Positions 11,680-22,349 of a stretch of DNA of 64,000 bases are shown here, piece by piece. Numbering within the stretch: position 1 is the first letter of the stretch; each line of letters begins with the position of its first letter. Where the stretch lies: assembly GCA_037975125.1 (NCBI GenBank), contig CM075857.1, positions 90,463,199 through 90,527,198 of the forward strand, in the 5' to 3' direction. Origin of the DNA: Latrodectus hesperus. Taxonomy: Eukaryota; Arthropoda; Arachnida; Araneae; Theridiidae. The position numbers and the translations under genes are program-made. The notes below the pieces were generated by a model that was not told the DNA's origin, searched no databases, and was given only the letters and a program-made list of their open reading frames with translations.

Positions 11680-12890
11680 ATATATTGATTGTTAAATAAG
11701 ATCGCCTTTGTAGGTTATAAAATCGGATTTGTAGGTCGAATATAGTTCTAAAGATAAAACGCAATACATATATGCCGGTCACAGTGAAAGACGGAAATTA
11801 GAAAACGTCGACGTAGGAGAAAGAGCGAATATTTGATTATATTTTCTTATTCAGACTATTATTGGAGTATGTGGACAAACACCAAAAATGCACTCGGGGG
11901 CAAAAGGTCGTTGTCACCCGAGAAGCGAATATGTTCTATTTTTTGCTTCGCTACAGACAAGTATTTGTTATTTTCTGGAATATTACTGTTTGTCAGTCTC
12001 ATTCAAGGCCGCTTTTAAATTTCATTTCCTTATCCAAAATCGCAGTTGATATAGAAAGAATACTGCAGAACATTGTAATCTTTTTGTGGAAAGTTAATTG
12101 CATAAATGGCGAGTAACTGAGTTGCTTTTCTTTCTCTTTAGAAAGATATTATGAAATATATTATGTAATAATTTCAGCTAAAATTAAGTATAGGAAAATA
12201 TTCTGTTACAGACAATTTAAAACATTTTGAGGTTTAGAAAAGAATGTAAGGAAATTAATTTTACTATTTAAAACCTGGATAGAAAACGTGCCATATTATG
12301 TTACAAATGAAGTATTATTCTATGTTATTTAAAACACATTCGCGCACGCTCGTGAACTGGTTAGGGAAGAGAAAACGCATATTTAGATTTCCTAGCCATA
12401 TATAAAAATATTATGTATATATATAATGTAATAAATATTATTTGAAACATAGTGCACTTAAAAAAAGTTCGTTTTGGGGAAAATCGTTAGTTCTGAATCA
12501 AATTCAACAGGCCTGGTTTTTCTAATTGTCACAATGCGATGGCAAATTTAAATTCCTAATAATGAATCAAGATCTTTAAATTGTGAATACTAAAAAACGT
12601 TTAAATATTATTTAATATTTTTTAATAGAGAAATTCACAAATATTTGGGTACGGATTCCTTTAATCATAAAGTTTAGTTTATGGATTCAGCAAAAATATT
12701 TTTATTCCATCCGGAGAAATCCTAATGATGTGGTCAAAGGAGAAAGTTTCAAAATGATAAAAATGTCAGTTTTTTATTGGGTGCACTTAAAATTAATAGC
12801 TTAATGCTCAGCCTAATTACAACTGTTATTATTGTAAGGAAAGCAAGCAGCATCGAGCATCCCTTCTCTGCATATTAGAATTTAAAGCTA
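11680..12890. other. AT-rich non-coding stretch
   Basis: A/T-rich sequence. The frames at 11833-12116 overlap in two phases and carry no motif. No gene or repeat signature is visible. Confidence 0.5.
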
Positions 12891-12895
12891 CCTCC

Positions 12896-12896
12896 C

Positions 12897-12970
<74 letters not shown>
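12896..12970. repeat. (TA)n microsatellite
   Basis: An uninterrupted AT dinucleotide run directly abutting the left end of a pogo/Tigger element. That superfamily inserts at TA, so the array may be its expanded target site. Confidence 0.95.
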
Positions 12971-12971
<1 letters not shown>

Positions 12972-12977
<6 letters not shown>

Positions 12978-14980
12978 ACTTTTGTTTTTACGAGCCTCTC
13001 ATTTACGAACTAAATATTGAAAAATCTCTTTTTTTACGAACTTTTGCTTCTTATAAAAGTTTTTTTTCTTTTAATATAATATAAATAGTTTTTTTCTTTT
13101 TATATAATATAAATAGTATTTACTTTTCATATATTTCACTTTTTATGATCTAATATTTTTCAGTTTTTTATTTGATTTCTTTTTTATATAACGTCTGAGA
13201 ATTTGATTTATACTGTGAATGAGACAACGGCATGCAAGCCTTCCAGGCATTGTGGGAAGAATAGACACGTGGATATCAGTCACGTGATGGGGGAAAATTG
13301 TGCAGGCCGAAATAGACTCTTCTCCTCCCCTTACGATCGAATATCGAATGGAGTAAGATTCGTTATAAGATTGAGCCCTGTTAATCTGTAAATTTTTTCG
13401 TACCGTCTGAACAGCTCAATTTATGAAGTTCGAGGGATGTTGAACCAGTTGGATTGTAAAATTTCAGTTATGTCACAAATGAAAAAACGATTCTTTATCA
13501 ATCACCGTAAAAAAAAGAAAATCTTATAAGAAGTTAACGAAAAAACATGAAATAAGATAAAAATATCCAAAAATGTGGAATTTCGAAGAACAGTCTCTCC
13601 CCTGTTGGGTTTTATGGTTAAGAGATGTGTATAATAAGAGATATAATAATTAATCACTCATACGACGGACCAGTGTCTTTTTAAATTTTTTATTACAGAC
13701 ACAGACAAACATAGCAAAGGATATGGGGATTAGTTTCCGCTCGAGAAACACAACCGTTCTCCTTAATTTCCAAACTACATCTGCCTTGTTCAAAACAATA
13801 TCACGTGACGTGCGCGCATGCGCAAACATTCCCATTTTAACAAAAAATCGAGAAAAATCCTAAAAATGGAAATAGTAAAAGCAAAAGTGAATCCTCTCAA
13901 AAATATTATGAAGAAGCAAATCATTCTAAACTGGAAAAAGTTTTGCTTTCTGGAATGAGAAAATTGGAGGAAGGAAATTTCTGTTGATGGTAAACTTATT
14001 GAAGAAAAATCCAACTGCTTTTCTACGAAGGTGAACATAAAAGATTTGAAAGCAACGAATGGTTGGTTTCAAAAATTGAAAATCTAAACACAGTTTTGAG
14101 AGTTAGCAAATTTTATGTTGAAAATGGAGCTAAGGGAAATTGAATAGAAAGAAGGAGCATTGAAACCACTAACTACCGAGTATGACACAAAGGATGTTTT
14201 CAGCAAGGACAAAGCGCAATTTTCTTATATGATCTCACCCCATTAAAAAAAAAAAAAAAACTTTAGCATCAAAGACTATAACATGTAATGGGGATAGAAA
14301 AGCAAAGCAGAGAGTTACAATGTTGGTTACAACCAGCATGGAAGGAAAAGTTAAATTACCTCTGCTTTTCACAGGAAAGTAATGAAGCCGAGATGCTTGA
14401 AATATGTTCAGAAGCCACCAGCTGCATCCCACGCTAATGTTAAAGTGTGAGTGAGTGGGCGCATTTATGGCTCAGATGAACGTTAGAGAATCCTAAATTC
14501 TTCTGAGAGTGGAAAACCGCACTGCTCGAATCACGTTGAAGCCCAGTATCTTGAAGTGATTCACGTAGGGATTCTCCGAGCCAATCTAACTTCTGTCTTA
14601 CAGGCAATGAATCAGGACATATTCAACAGTTTCAAGCGCGAATATCGTATGGTAATTTTACAAAAATGGATTATGGGCTTCGTTGGAGTGGCCTTATCAA
14701 ATTGACCTCCTGGAAGCAATGCAATTTGTATTTGAAATAAAGTTGAAGGAGAAACAATGTCAGCATCATTTCAATAGGCGTGCTTATTTTAAGGGAATTA
14801 TCTGGAATCAATCAGTAGTTTTGAAAAAGCCCCGACTAACAATAATTGCGTCGCTGCACTTTTCGGCATTATAGGAGGGAAAAGCAGACCAAATAAAACG
14901 GATAAAAACTTAATTAAATGGAATAAATTTTGTAAACTCCGTAAGCTAAAGTAGAGAAGCCATCTTTTTAAATATATCTC
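12972..14980 (+). mobile_element. pogo/Tigger-type DNA transposon, degraded
   Basis: The left end ACTGTAGACTTTTGTTTTTACGAG followed by repeated TTTACGAAC-like words is typical of Tigger-like ends, and a related 5' region recurs at 21770-22235. It holds a transposase relic at 13860-14880. I could not define the right terminal repeat with confidence; TTTGTAAACTCCGTAAGC near 14930 may be its remnant, so the right border is approximate. Confidence 0.65.
13860..14880 (+). pseudogene. pogo/Tigger (CENP-B/DDE_1) transposase relic
   Basis: Pieces of the family appear in the right order in several frames. First is a DNA-binding-domain part with KATNGWFQKLK (near 14050). Next comes a decayed DVF-KD-AQF segment (near 14200), then GDRKAKQRVTMLVTTSMEGK and LPLLFTGK (14290-14385), then SVLQAMNQDIFNSFKREYR (near 14590-14650). 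The matching consensus in Tigger proteins is the GEKKSKERLTLLL and TSLLQPMDQGVI regions. Stops, frameshifts and an A15 run at ~14245 break it, so no function is expected. Family assignment is by motif order. Confidence 0.8.
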
Positions 14981-14984
14981 TTCT

Positions 14985-15858
14985 CATGAAGAGGACAAAG
15001 AGCTCATTTATTGGTTGTAACAGAATATAATTCTTGATTTTTCGATACAATTGTTTCCATTTTTCTTCTAATCAGCCAACTATCAAAGAGACATTTTTTT
15101 GTAATTTGCATGTTTTAATCTTTTCAGTATCATGTATTTGACTACAGCCTTCCTCGTTTTCTTCTCTCCTTTTTTATTTAACATTGAAAATATTTTTGAG
15201 CGCAAGCCTGCAATTTATTTCATTGGCTTTATTCATCTCGTCTTTCATTTTACCTAATACAATTTATATTACCATGCAGAAAATGGTTTTGAGGATAGTC
15301 AGAAGTATCGTTACAAGTTAATATTTTGAGCCATATCGAGGTAATTATCATCTGTTTAAATAACAAAACACAAGGAATCGATATCTATAAATAATAGTTT
15401 AGCTTTTTTATGCATTTATTTTTAATATGTGAAAGTTGCACAGATATATGTTACTGATATCTAAGACAAAGAAACCGGTATACAAAGGTCTATTAAGTGT
15501 TAGAGATGTAACATGACGTAATAATTTTACTAAATTATCATTCACGATCCCAAAGGATTGGGAAGTGATTCCTCAAATTTTCCATCGTCTTTCTGATAAC
15601 GCTGTTGTTTACTTATTTTCAGAAGTCCTTATCGAAAGAATTATTTGCTTTTTTACGCATGTTATAAATTTCTATAATGAAATTAATAAATTATCAAAGT
15701 CAAAGCTCTTATTTAAAATAGAAGATTTTCTGAACTTTTTTAAACGTAGTCCCAATTTTAAGTATAATTTCATATATAGTGAAGATATTTTTCAGGATAG
15801 TCAGAAGTATCGATAATAGAATTTTGATAGTGAAGAACATAATTATATTTATCGTTTA
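14985..15858. other. AT-rich non-coding stretch
   Basis: Includes an 83-codon frame at 15565-15816 with A/T-driven composition and no motif. The phrase AGGATAGTCAGAAGTATCG occurs twice (near 15292 and 15795), a short dispersed duplication. Otherwise nothing is recognisable. Confidence 0.45.
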
Positions 15859-15860
15859 AG

Positions 15861-16835
15861 TTAGGTATAAGTTTTGAAACGCTGATCCCCTTTTTTAGCA
15901 TTTAAAGTACTAGCAGCCCTTTTAGAATAGGGTGAAAGCATATTAGAATCAACCGTGATTTGTTCTGGTGCAACAGGTAAATCATTGTGCAAGTCATAAA
16001 CTTCTGAGGGACATTCTAAGTCTTTTTTAAAGATCATTCCATTCCCCCTTCTTCTTGTAAAGATTTTATATCCTACTCCCTTAATTAGAAATTCTTCAAT
16101 CAATGAAAATTTTTCACTGGTAAATATGACATTATCGCTTGACCAAATAGATTATTCATATCTAAATAAATAATATACGAGATAGGAATTTTTGTATTGT
16201 AGTCACCTATTAGTTTATTGTTTGCTTCAGCATATTGATTGGATATCATTGAAACCACTCCTTTTTCAATGAAAAGGTGCATAGTTGGGTCTGTTAAAAG
16301 CTCCAATTACACCTTCGTCATTTTCAGACACGCCTGCCACCCTAAACCAGGGGCAGTTTTCATAACCTTCTAAATTTTTCGAAGACATCCCCGAGAAGAT
16401 TAGTATCAGTTTTTACATATAAATTAAGATAGTCCTTTAAAATTCTCATATTAAAAGCTTTAAATGCTTAACATGCATGCTTAAAGTCTAATTCTGATAT
16501 ATGTTCATCAATTAAGCTGTTGCAAAAATTTTGGCGTGGAAGTAATGTTGTTTCATCAAACTTTTCCATACGATCTTACAACGTCATAATAATGGCTAAA
16601 GCTTAGGTGTTATTTAAGAAAACAATACAGGAAATTTATTTTCTTTCATGCTGCTGACTAGTTTATCAAGGGAAGCTGGTAAATACTGGAAAGGATCCAG
16701 AAATTGAAGATTACCGATTTGAAAAGTGTTAAAATTTTCACTGTTCACTTTGCAAGACATTTTTTTATTTTTAACTTCATCTAACACTTGCATGATGTTG
16801 TGACTGTTATAGCTTTTTAGGTTAGAAAAACTACA
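15861..16835 (-). pseudogene. Maverick/Polinton-type DNA polymerase B relic
   Basis: Minus-strand remnants of a protein-primed family B DNA polymerase, in order from 16835 leftward. An exonuclease-domain part includes IGNLQFLDPFQ (near 16710). Next comes the exonuclease-domain end, with YLNLYVKTDTNLLGDVFEKF (near 16430), where families read YLKTDVLLLADVFE. Then the segment FIEKGVV...NQYAEANN, and the palm motif YLDMNNLFGQAIMSYLP (16100-16306). Finally comes a downstream part with CPSEVYDLHNDLPVAPEQI and LSPYSK (15861-16103). Several frameshifts and stops separate these pieces, so it is not functional. Only part of one gene of a normally 15-20 kb element is present; no integrase, capsid or protease genes are visible nearby. 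An adintovirus-like source is the alternative. Confidence 0.85.
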
Positions 16836-16839
16836 TTTA

Positions 16840-17500
16840 TTTTATTTATTAAATTATAATTTAAATTACAACGGGGATGTAAGGCATGACGATTGTTGGA
16901 GGAAATACGACAATGATCCCTCACTCTATCGTCATTTGATAGCTCTACTCAACAAATAACACCTTTAGAATAATAAAGATATACAACACATCCGTCTCAA
17001 GCAGGAAATGGAGTAGATTTTGAAGAACTGTAAACATAAGATGAGAAAGATAAGAAAAGATTCCTTCCAGCGTCCACTGCATTCCCCATTCAGCACTGCG
17101 GTTTGAAACTACATAATTCAGAATCAAGCTATATCTGATCTGTATTTAGTCAAAGTAATAACTTGAGATGAACAGATTTCAGACAACCGAATACACGTAA
17201 GTTGATCAAAGGCTTATCAGGCTAACTAAACATGTTAATTAGGATGATTTACTAAATTTACGCTAGAACACGGGATTAATCTGACGGACCAGTCAAAAGT
17301 CAACCAGTCAAAATTAAGTATGTAGTATAATTTAAAATATTTTATTTACAAAACTATACTTTACGAGAGATTTTCAAACGCAATGTTGGTTTTTATATTG
17401 ACTTAGATAAAATCTTTAGTGATATGAGGCGGTCATAGATGAAAAAAAAAAAGACTTTCATAGGGAAAAAGTGGTTACGGGAAAAATAATATAAGACCAA
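16840..17500. other. AT-rich non-coding stretch
   Basis: A/T-rich with a slightly mixed block at 16870-17120. A 60-codon minus-strand frame at 16945-17127 has no recognisable domain. No repeats identified. Confidence 0.45.
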
Positions 17501-17537
17501 GAAACCCCCTACACCTATCCTCCACTCCAGTACTCAG

Positions 17538-17623
17538 CTGCTCCACCGCTCCACCTGTTCCGGAAATCCCAATTCTACACTTGCTCCACCGCTCCACCTC
17601 TTCCGGAAATCCCAATTCTACAC
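17538..17623. repeat. Perfect-phase 43-bp tandem duplication
   Basis: Two adjacent copies of a GC-rich 43-mer, each containing GCTCCACCGCTCCACC and TTCCGGAAATCCCAATTCT. They differ by only two bases. Each unit itself contains the doublet CTCCACCGCTCCACC. A recent duplication. Confidence 0.9.
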
Positions 17624-17644
17624 TACTAATTTTCTTTAACAGTG

Positions 17645-17815
17645 AGTTGTATTAACATGTCGCAAGGCAGGAAACCAGGAAGCATTACTCCGAAAGATGA
17701 GATCCCAGAAACACATTACCCCTCTCTCAGTGTTGGCTGGAATTGAACCTGGGAATTTTTGCGCTGAGAAACGTTGTCCTTCTACATTGAATCCCCGTGA
17801 GTATCTTTTACAAAA
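17645..17815 (-). repeat. SINE family D, degraded copy
   Basis: On the minus strand, a tRNA-like segment with AGGTTCAATTCCAGC as a decayed B box, preceded by GAAGGACAACGTTTCTCAGCGC. This resembles the heads at 23807-24000 and 54745-54930. Borders uncertain. Confidence 0.5.
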
Positions 17816-17829
17816 ATCCTGTATTTTCT

Positions 17830-18300
17830 TTTTAAATAAGCTTAATATTTTAAAATAAAATAAAAACATTATGTAGTAGCAAGAGTCTTAGGAAAGAAGT
17901 CACACTGATATTTAGACTTATAATATATTAAATACCTTCAAAGAAAAAGATCATCTAACTGAGAAGGTTTAGGAATGTTAAAATTTCAAAGCGGCAAATG
18001 TATCTTCGAAACTTTTATTCAAAGAAAAGAGTTTCACTTCAGATGTTGACTTCGTCATTGGAACGTGTTTTAAAATTGCTAAGTGGTTGGCTGTATTTAG
18101 CGGCTTCAGTCTGCAAAGAGTGGCAGCCGGAAATGCATCACAATAAAATTATGCAAAAACAACTCGCTTAACTAAGATTAAGCTTTAGGTGTCCATGAAA
18201 TATAAATTGGTCATAGATTAAATTAATGACTGAAGCGAGATTAAAAATCTCATTTCCATCAAGCTGTAAAAGGACAGCAGGATTTATGGCTGTTCCAAGC
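17830..18300. other. Non-coding stretch
   Basis: A/T-rich sequence. I see no gene, repeat or regulatory signature strong enough to name. Confidence 0.45.
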
Positions 18301-18305
18301 GCTCC

Positions 18306-18700
18306 TTAGACGATTGTAATAAAATGTGCTGGTTCCGAGATTAAGTTCAACTGTCGAGTGAATGGGTGGTGATTTACTATGGAAGTGATTCGATCAACTG
18401 AAGGCGATTCAATGGCGGCCATAAAACAATTGTCGAGAGGGTCACACTTTCGATGTAGATAATCTGCCAGATAATGTGTAACCAAATTACTGGGGGGCGG
18501 GATCAATGCACGTGATTCGGGAAATCGCCATGGCAACAGCAACACGACACAGAATTCGCTCCCTGCACGTTTGTTTTTTGCGAGAAGTTGTGAGTGCGCG
18601 GCCATCCTAATTGCAAAGCATGAGTGCAGCGTCCTTGATGAAAGGGATGACAGGAAGAGCCCAATTCACTCAGACAAAGATTAATCCTTCCAATTCGCTT
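18306..18700. promoter_or_regulatory. Motif-dense GC-rich patch, candidate enhancer
   Basis: About 400 bp far less AT-rich than its surroundings, with no transposon ends or tRNA-like boxes. Visible binding-site-like words: CACGTG E-box (18509-18514), CGCCATGGCAAC resembling an RFX X-box half (18526-18537), TAATTGCAAAGCAT resembling a homeodomain/POU site (18608-18621) and ACAAAGATTAATCC, a TCF-like core joined to an Otx/bicoid-type TAATCC (18674-18687). AAACAATTGT near 18425 resembles a SOX site. A 99-codon minus frame (18306-18605) is open but unlike any protein I know. The enhancer call is an inference from composition and motifs. Confidence 0.35.
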
Positions 18701-18819
18701 TTATAAATTATTTTTCAATGAATGCGTCGTTGGCAAAATTTGTGTTGTTCTAATTTTATGTGTATCTCAAACCAGAGAACTAAGTTTTGATAGCTTCAAT
18801 ATAATATAAAAAGAGAATA

Positions 18820-19660
18820 GTATTGGAACCACAGAAACCACATGGGAGAAGATGCACTCTCGTGTTCTGAAAGGTAGCGGAAGATCTTCAAAATAAAATA
18901 AAAGAAATGTAAAAGATAACTTTGATATAAAATAAAAGAAATATGAAGGATAACAGTCTTGGGACTGCAGAAATCTCCTAGAAAAAGATGCACTCTCGTG
19001 TTCTGAAGGTTGCGGAAGATCTTCGATATAAAATATAAGAGATATAAAAGATAATTTCGATATAAAATAAAAGAGATGTAAAAGATAACTTCGATGTAAA
19101 ATAAAAGAGATGTAAAAGATAACTTCGATGTAAAATAAAAGAGGTGTAAAAGATAACTTCGATGTAAAATAAAAGAGATATAAAAGATAACTTCGATATA
19201 AAATAAAAGAGATTTAAAAGATAACTTCGATGTTAAATAAAAGAGATGTAAAAGATAACTTCGATGTAAAATAAAAGAGATGTAAAAGATAACTTCGATA
19301 TAAAATAAAAGAGATATAAAAGATAACTTCGATGTAAAATAAAAAAGATATAAAAGATAATTTCGATATAAAATAAAAGAGATATAAAAGATAACTTCGA
19401 TATAAAATAAAAGAGATGTAAAAGATAACTTCGATGTAAAATAAAAGAGATGTAAAAGATAACTTCGATATAAAATAAACCAGAATAGTGTTGAGTCTAC
19501 AAACCTTTTGGGAAAATATGCACTCTCTTGTCTGGAATGTAGTGGAAGATTATCGATATAGAATATAAGACATGTAGAATAAAATATAGCTTCGATATAA
19601 AATAAAAGAGAATATTGTTGGGGGACCACATGGGAAAGGACATACTCTCGTGTCCGAAAA
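18820..19660. repeat. 34-bp minisatellite with higher-order ~140-bp unit
   Basis: The core unit is 34 bp: GATAACTTCGATGTAAAATA followed by AAAGAGATGTAAAA, in about 13 or more copies from ~19020 to 19480, differing mostly at A/G in GATGT versus GATAT. On both sides sit longer blocks containing GCACTCTCGTGTTCTGAA and GTAGCGGAAGATCTTC (near 18851, 18989, 19519 and in part 19645). A 277-codon minus-strand frame (18796-19629) crosses the array because 34 is not a multiple of three yet all frames lack stops. Its product (LLFYIEVIFYISF repeats) is an artefact. Confidence 0.9.
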
Positions 19661-19664
19661 ATCC

Positions 19665-20095
19665 AGCCGAGATAGCTGTGCTGAGGGAACCTATGACCAG
19701 TGAAAGCTTTATAGGACTTAATGTCTCTCTATATTGGTGTGGTAAAATGAACCCATCTTGCTATTTACTTGCTCACCAAAATCACGAGAGGGTTGGCTAT
19801 GTTTTGCCGTTTTAATCGGCAATAATAGACAGTAGGAAACGTGTTACAATAACCTAATCGAAAACTAAAGTAATCTGGTGGAGAAAGGAGTTCTTGGGAC
19901 TTGAGGGTTTGGGTTTTATACCCGACCCAACCGTCATGTTCACCAACTGCGACTAGACTACGTAAAATACGTCGAGTTGCAATGTCTTTCATTTATGTAG
20001 CTGCTTGTGTATGAAAAAGTATTTTCCCCTGGTGTGTATATGGATAGAAAGATCCTAAGAGTAGACTTAGTCATTTGACAGTTTCAAAATCGGCT
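19665..20095. other. Unclassified mixed-composition stretch
   Basis: Less AT-rich than average. Two short opposed frames (19615-19815 and 19765-19992) show no domain. GGGTTTGGGTTTTATACCC near 19905 is partly self-complementary. Possibly a decayed repeat; not assigned. Confidence 0.35.
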
Positions 20096-20115
20096 GCGTT
20101 TAACGGCGTTTCATC

Positions 20116-20766
20116 ATCATCAGCAGCATTGGCACGACAGCCTTGGCTTTCTTCAGAAGTCTCTGCCATTCCACCCCTTTTCTAGAAATCGACCTCCAGT
20201 TCTTGACTTTAAGTATGTTGAAGTCTTCTTCAAGGCAGTCCTTCCATCTCTTTTTGGGTCTTCCTCTTGGTCTACTACAGAAAGGGGTGGTGTTGAAGAC
20301 CTTTATTGGTGTTCTCTCTATACTCATTCTCATGAGGTGGCCTGCCCATCTCATTCTAGATAGTTTTATTGATTGAATGATGTGTTCTTCTCCATAGATT
20401 TTGTACAGTTCAAAGTTATACCTTTTTCGCTAGGTGTTATTTTCCAGGACAGCACGAAAAATAGTTCTTAGGACCTTTCTCCCAAAAAATCGCCAATGTT
20501 TTCTCTTCCTTCATTGTCAAGGTCCATGTCTCTGAGGCGTAGGTTAGAACTGGTTTAATCAATGTCTTGTATAACATTATTTTTGTCCTTCTCCTGATTA
20601 GGTGAGATTTCAAAAGAGGTCTTAGACCAAGAAAACAACGGTTTGCGGCAATGATCCTCTTTCTGATTTCAGGAGTGATGTCATTTTGGCAGTCAATCTC
20701 CGAGGCCAAATAGCTGAAGTTTCTCACAGATTGAAACTTAAATGTGCCGATCATAAAAGTCTCAGA
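20116..20766 (-). mobile_element. 5'-truncated non-LTR retrotransposon (LINE), probably RTE-like
   Basis: The insertion is flanked by a perfect 16-bp target-site duplication, TTAACGGCGTTTCATC, at 20100-20115 and 20767-20782. On the minus strand it encodes the region downstream of the reverse transcriptase palm, ending in a short (GAT)n-type tail beside the left duplication. A 650-bp 5'-truncated copy with a duplication is the classic product of target-primed reverse transcription. The short tandem 3' tail and protein style suggest an RTE-like element; the clade cannot be fixed from this fragment. Confidence 0.88.
20120..20754 (-). pseudogene. Reverse transcriptase C-terminal region, frameshifted
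   Basis: Two minus-strand frames belong together. The first (20437-20754) has FSYLASEI, ITPEIRKRIIAANRCFLGL, TKIMLYKTLIKPVLTYASET and WTLT, the family's thumb-region signature. The second (20100-20354) has MRWAGHLMRM, PRGRPKKRWKDCLEEDF and NWRSISRKGVEWQRLLKKAK, the usual C-terminus. A frameshift lies near 20440-20480, and the region linking the two is damaged. The catalytic FADD box lies upstream of the truncation and is absent. Confidence 0.88.
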
Positions 20767-20937
20767 TTAACGGCGTTTCATCCTGTAGAAATAAGCAGCC
20801 ACAAATGTATGCAAACAAGTGAACTTAACCTATTAAAACTACTGAGAAACGCTGCTGAAATGCAACTGTGTGACATTCAATTTCCTGGAAACAATGCGAC
20901 CTTTTTTCACACAGTCACAGGAACATATTTAAAAATA

Positions 20938-21155
20938 CACCGACCGATGGCGGAGCGGTTAGCATCCCTAATCGTGAAGCAGTGGTCCCGGGTTCGAATC
21001 CTGGTTCCAGCATGGTTGTTCTTTCATCTCTCTCTATTTCTTTCACTTTCGGGGTGGAGGTGACCCACTGTATTAGATGCCATCACTTCGCCCCTTTTAG
21101 AGCTGGATAGGATTAAATCCTAAGGGTAGATTGGCATTAAAAAAGAAAAAAATTG
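20938..21155 (+). repeat. tRNA-derived SINE, family C
   Basis: The tRNA-like head has GATGGCGGAGCGGTTAGC (A box) and CGGGTTCGAATCCTGG (B box), followed by GCATGG and a pyrimidine-rich segment with TCTCTCTATTTCTTTC. The body continues to GGTAGATTGGCATT and an A-rich tail at ~21140. The well-kept boxes suggest a fairly young copy. I could not fix a target-site duplication. Continuation into a body and the shared style with other SINEs argue against a tRNA gene. Confidence 0.75.
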
Positions 21156-21159
21156 AAAT

Positions 21160-21768
21160 ATATTTTTTAAATTATTTTTGTAAAACATTTCTCGTGCACA
21201 TTTTATGTGCACAGTTGTAATTACATAAGAGTACATTTGGGGCTAAAAGGTATAGATGATAATCTTTTAGAAAAAAGCAGATGAAGTTTTTTAACAAGTT
21301 AAAATTCTATGATGTCGTATACTTCCTCTTCTGTGTTTGTAAGAGAGAGTCCGCTGTGATATTAATTTCAATACTCATTCACGATACGAGATTTTGGTTC
21401 TGACGTATTCTATTGTTGACCATTTTCACCAAAAAATATGTCTCCAAATAGTGTGGTTGAATGCCAAAAATCTTCGCCTCATTTAATGTAAAATGAATTG
21501 TTGAAAATATCTCTAGCAGTGTCCTCACTCACTAACAGCATTCGGAATTAAATCGCAATTTTAGAGAGTATTTTTTTTCTCTAGTGGAAGGGGGATAAAT
21601 AAATAATGGACTGAGTGTTAACTGATGCTTCTCAGGATTTTATCACATAGAATCACCTGTAATTAAATTGTGTAGTCATTAACATAAAAGAAATCTGTTA
21701 TGAAATATAAGAAATACAATAACTTTGAAATACCAATATTTATAAAAATATCAAAGCAAAGCATTATT
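21160..21768. other. AT-rich non-coding stretch
   Basis: No gene or repeat signature seen. Confidence 0.45.
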
Positions 21769-21769
21769 A

Positions 21770-22235
21770 CAATATAAGCTTCTTTTTACAAACCTCTAAT
21801 TTACGAACACTCACGTTTTTACGAACTGGTGGAAATTTTTTACCCGGGCACCGTAGACACCATGATAACTTCAACTCTTATTTAGGAACTAAAAATTTAA
21901 AGCTGTGATCATTTTATTTATTTATTTATTTATTATTATTATTATTTTTTTTTTGCGAACTTTGATTTCTGACAGACGTTCGTTTTCTTTTCAGCATTTT
22001 TATTGTGTTTTACATTTTTATGATCTGATATTTTTTATTTGATTTTTAAATATAACTCCCGATAACTTCTTGCATTCTTGAACAAATGTGCAGGCATTCT
22101 GGACATTGTGGGGACAACAGTCGAAAGCTCTTGGACATCAGACATTGGATGAGAAAGAATTCGCCAAATTCGGCTCCAGTCCTCCCCCGTATGTAAGCAC
22201 ATAGAAAGGGGAAAAAATCCTTCGTAATTTAAAAT
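21770..22235 (+). mobile_element. pogo/Tigger-type element, 5' part only
   Basis: Begins with CTTTTTACAAACCTCTAATTTACGAAC and repeats ACGAAC words, like the left end at 12972. It shares further blocks with 13130-13380: TTTTATGATCTGATATTTTT, and GCAGGCATTCTGGACATTGTGGG versus CCTTCCAGGCATTGTGGG. It stops at a (TA)n array, with no transposase beyond. Confidence 0.7.
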
Positions 22236-22241
22236 AAAGAA

Positions 22242-22349
<108 letters not shown>

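Noticed and set aside
18796..19629. 277-codon minus-strand ORF
   Set aside because: It is a reading through a 34-bp minisatellite; the protein is a repeat artefact with no domain.
20938..21015. Possible tRNA gene with good A and B boxes
   Set aside because: It continues into a SINE body with an A-rich tail; other tRNA-like heads at 24664, 35940, 52150, 62394 and 63500 were rejected as tRNA genes for the same reason.
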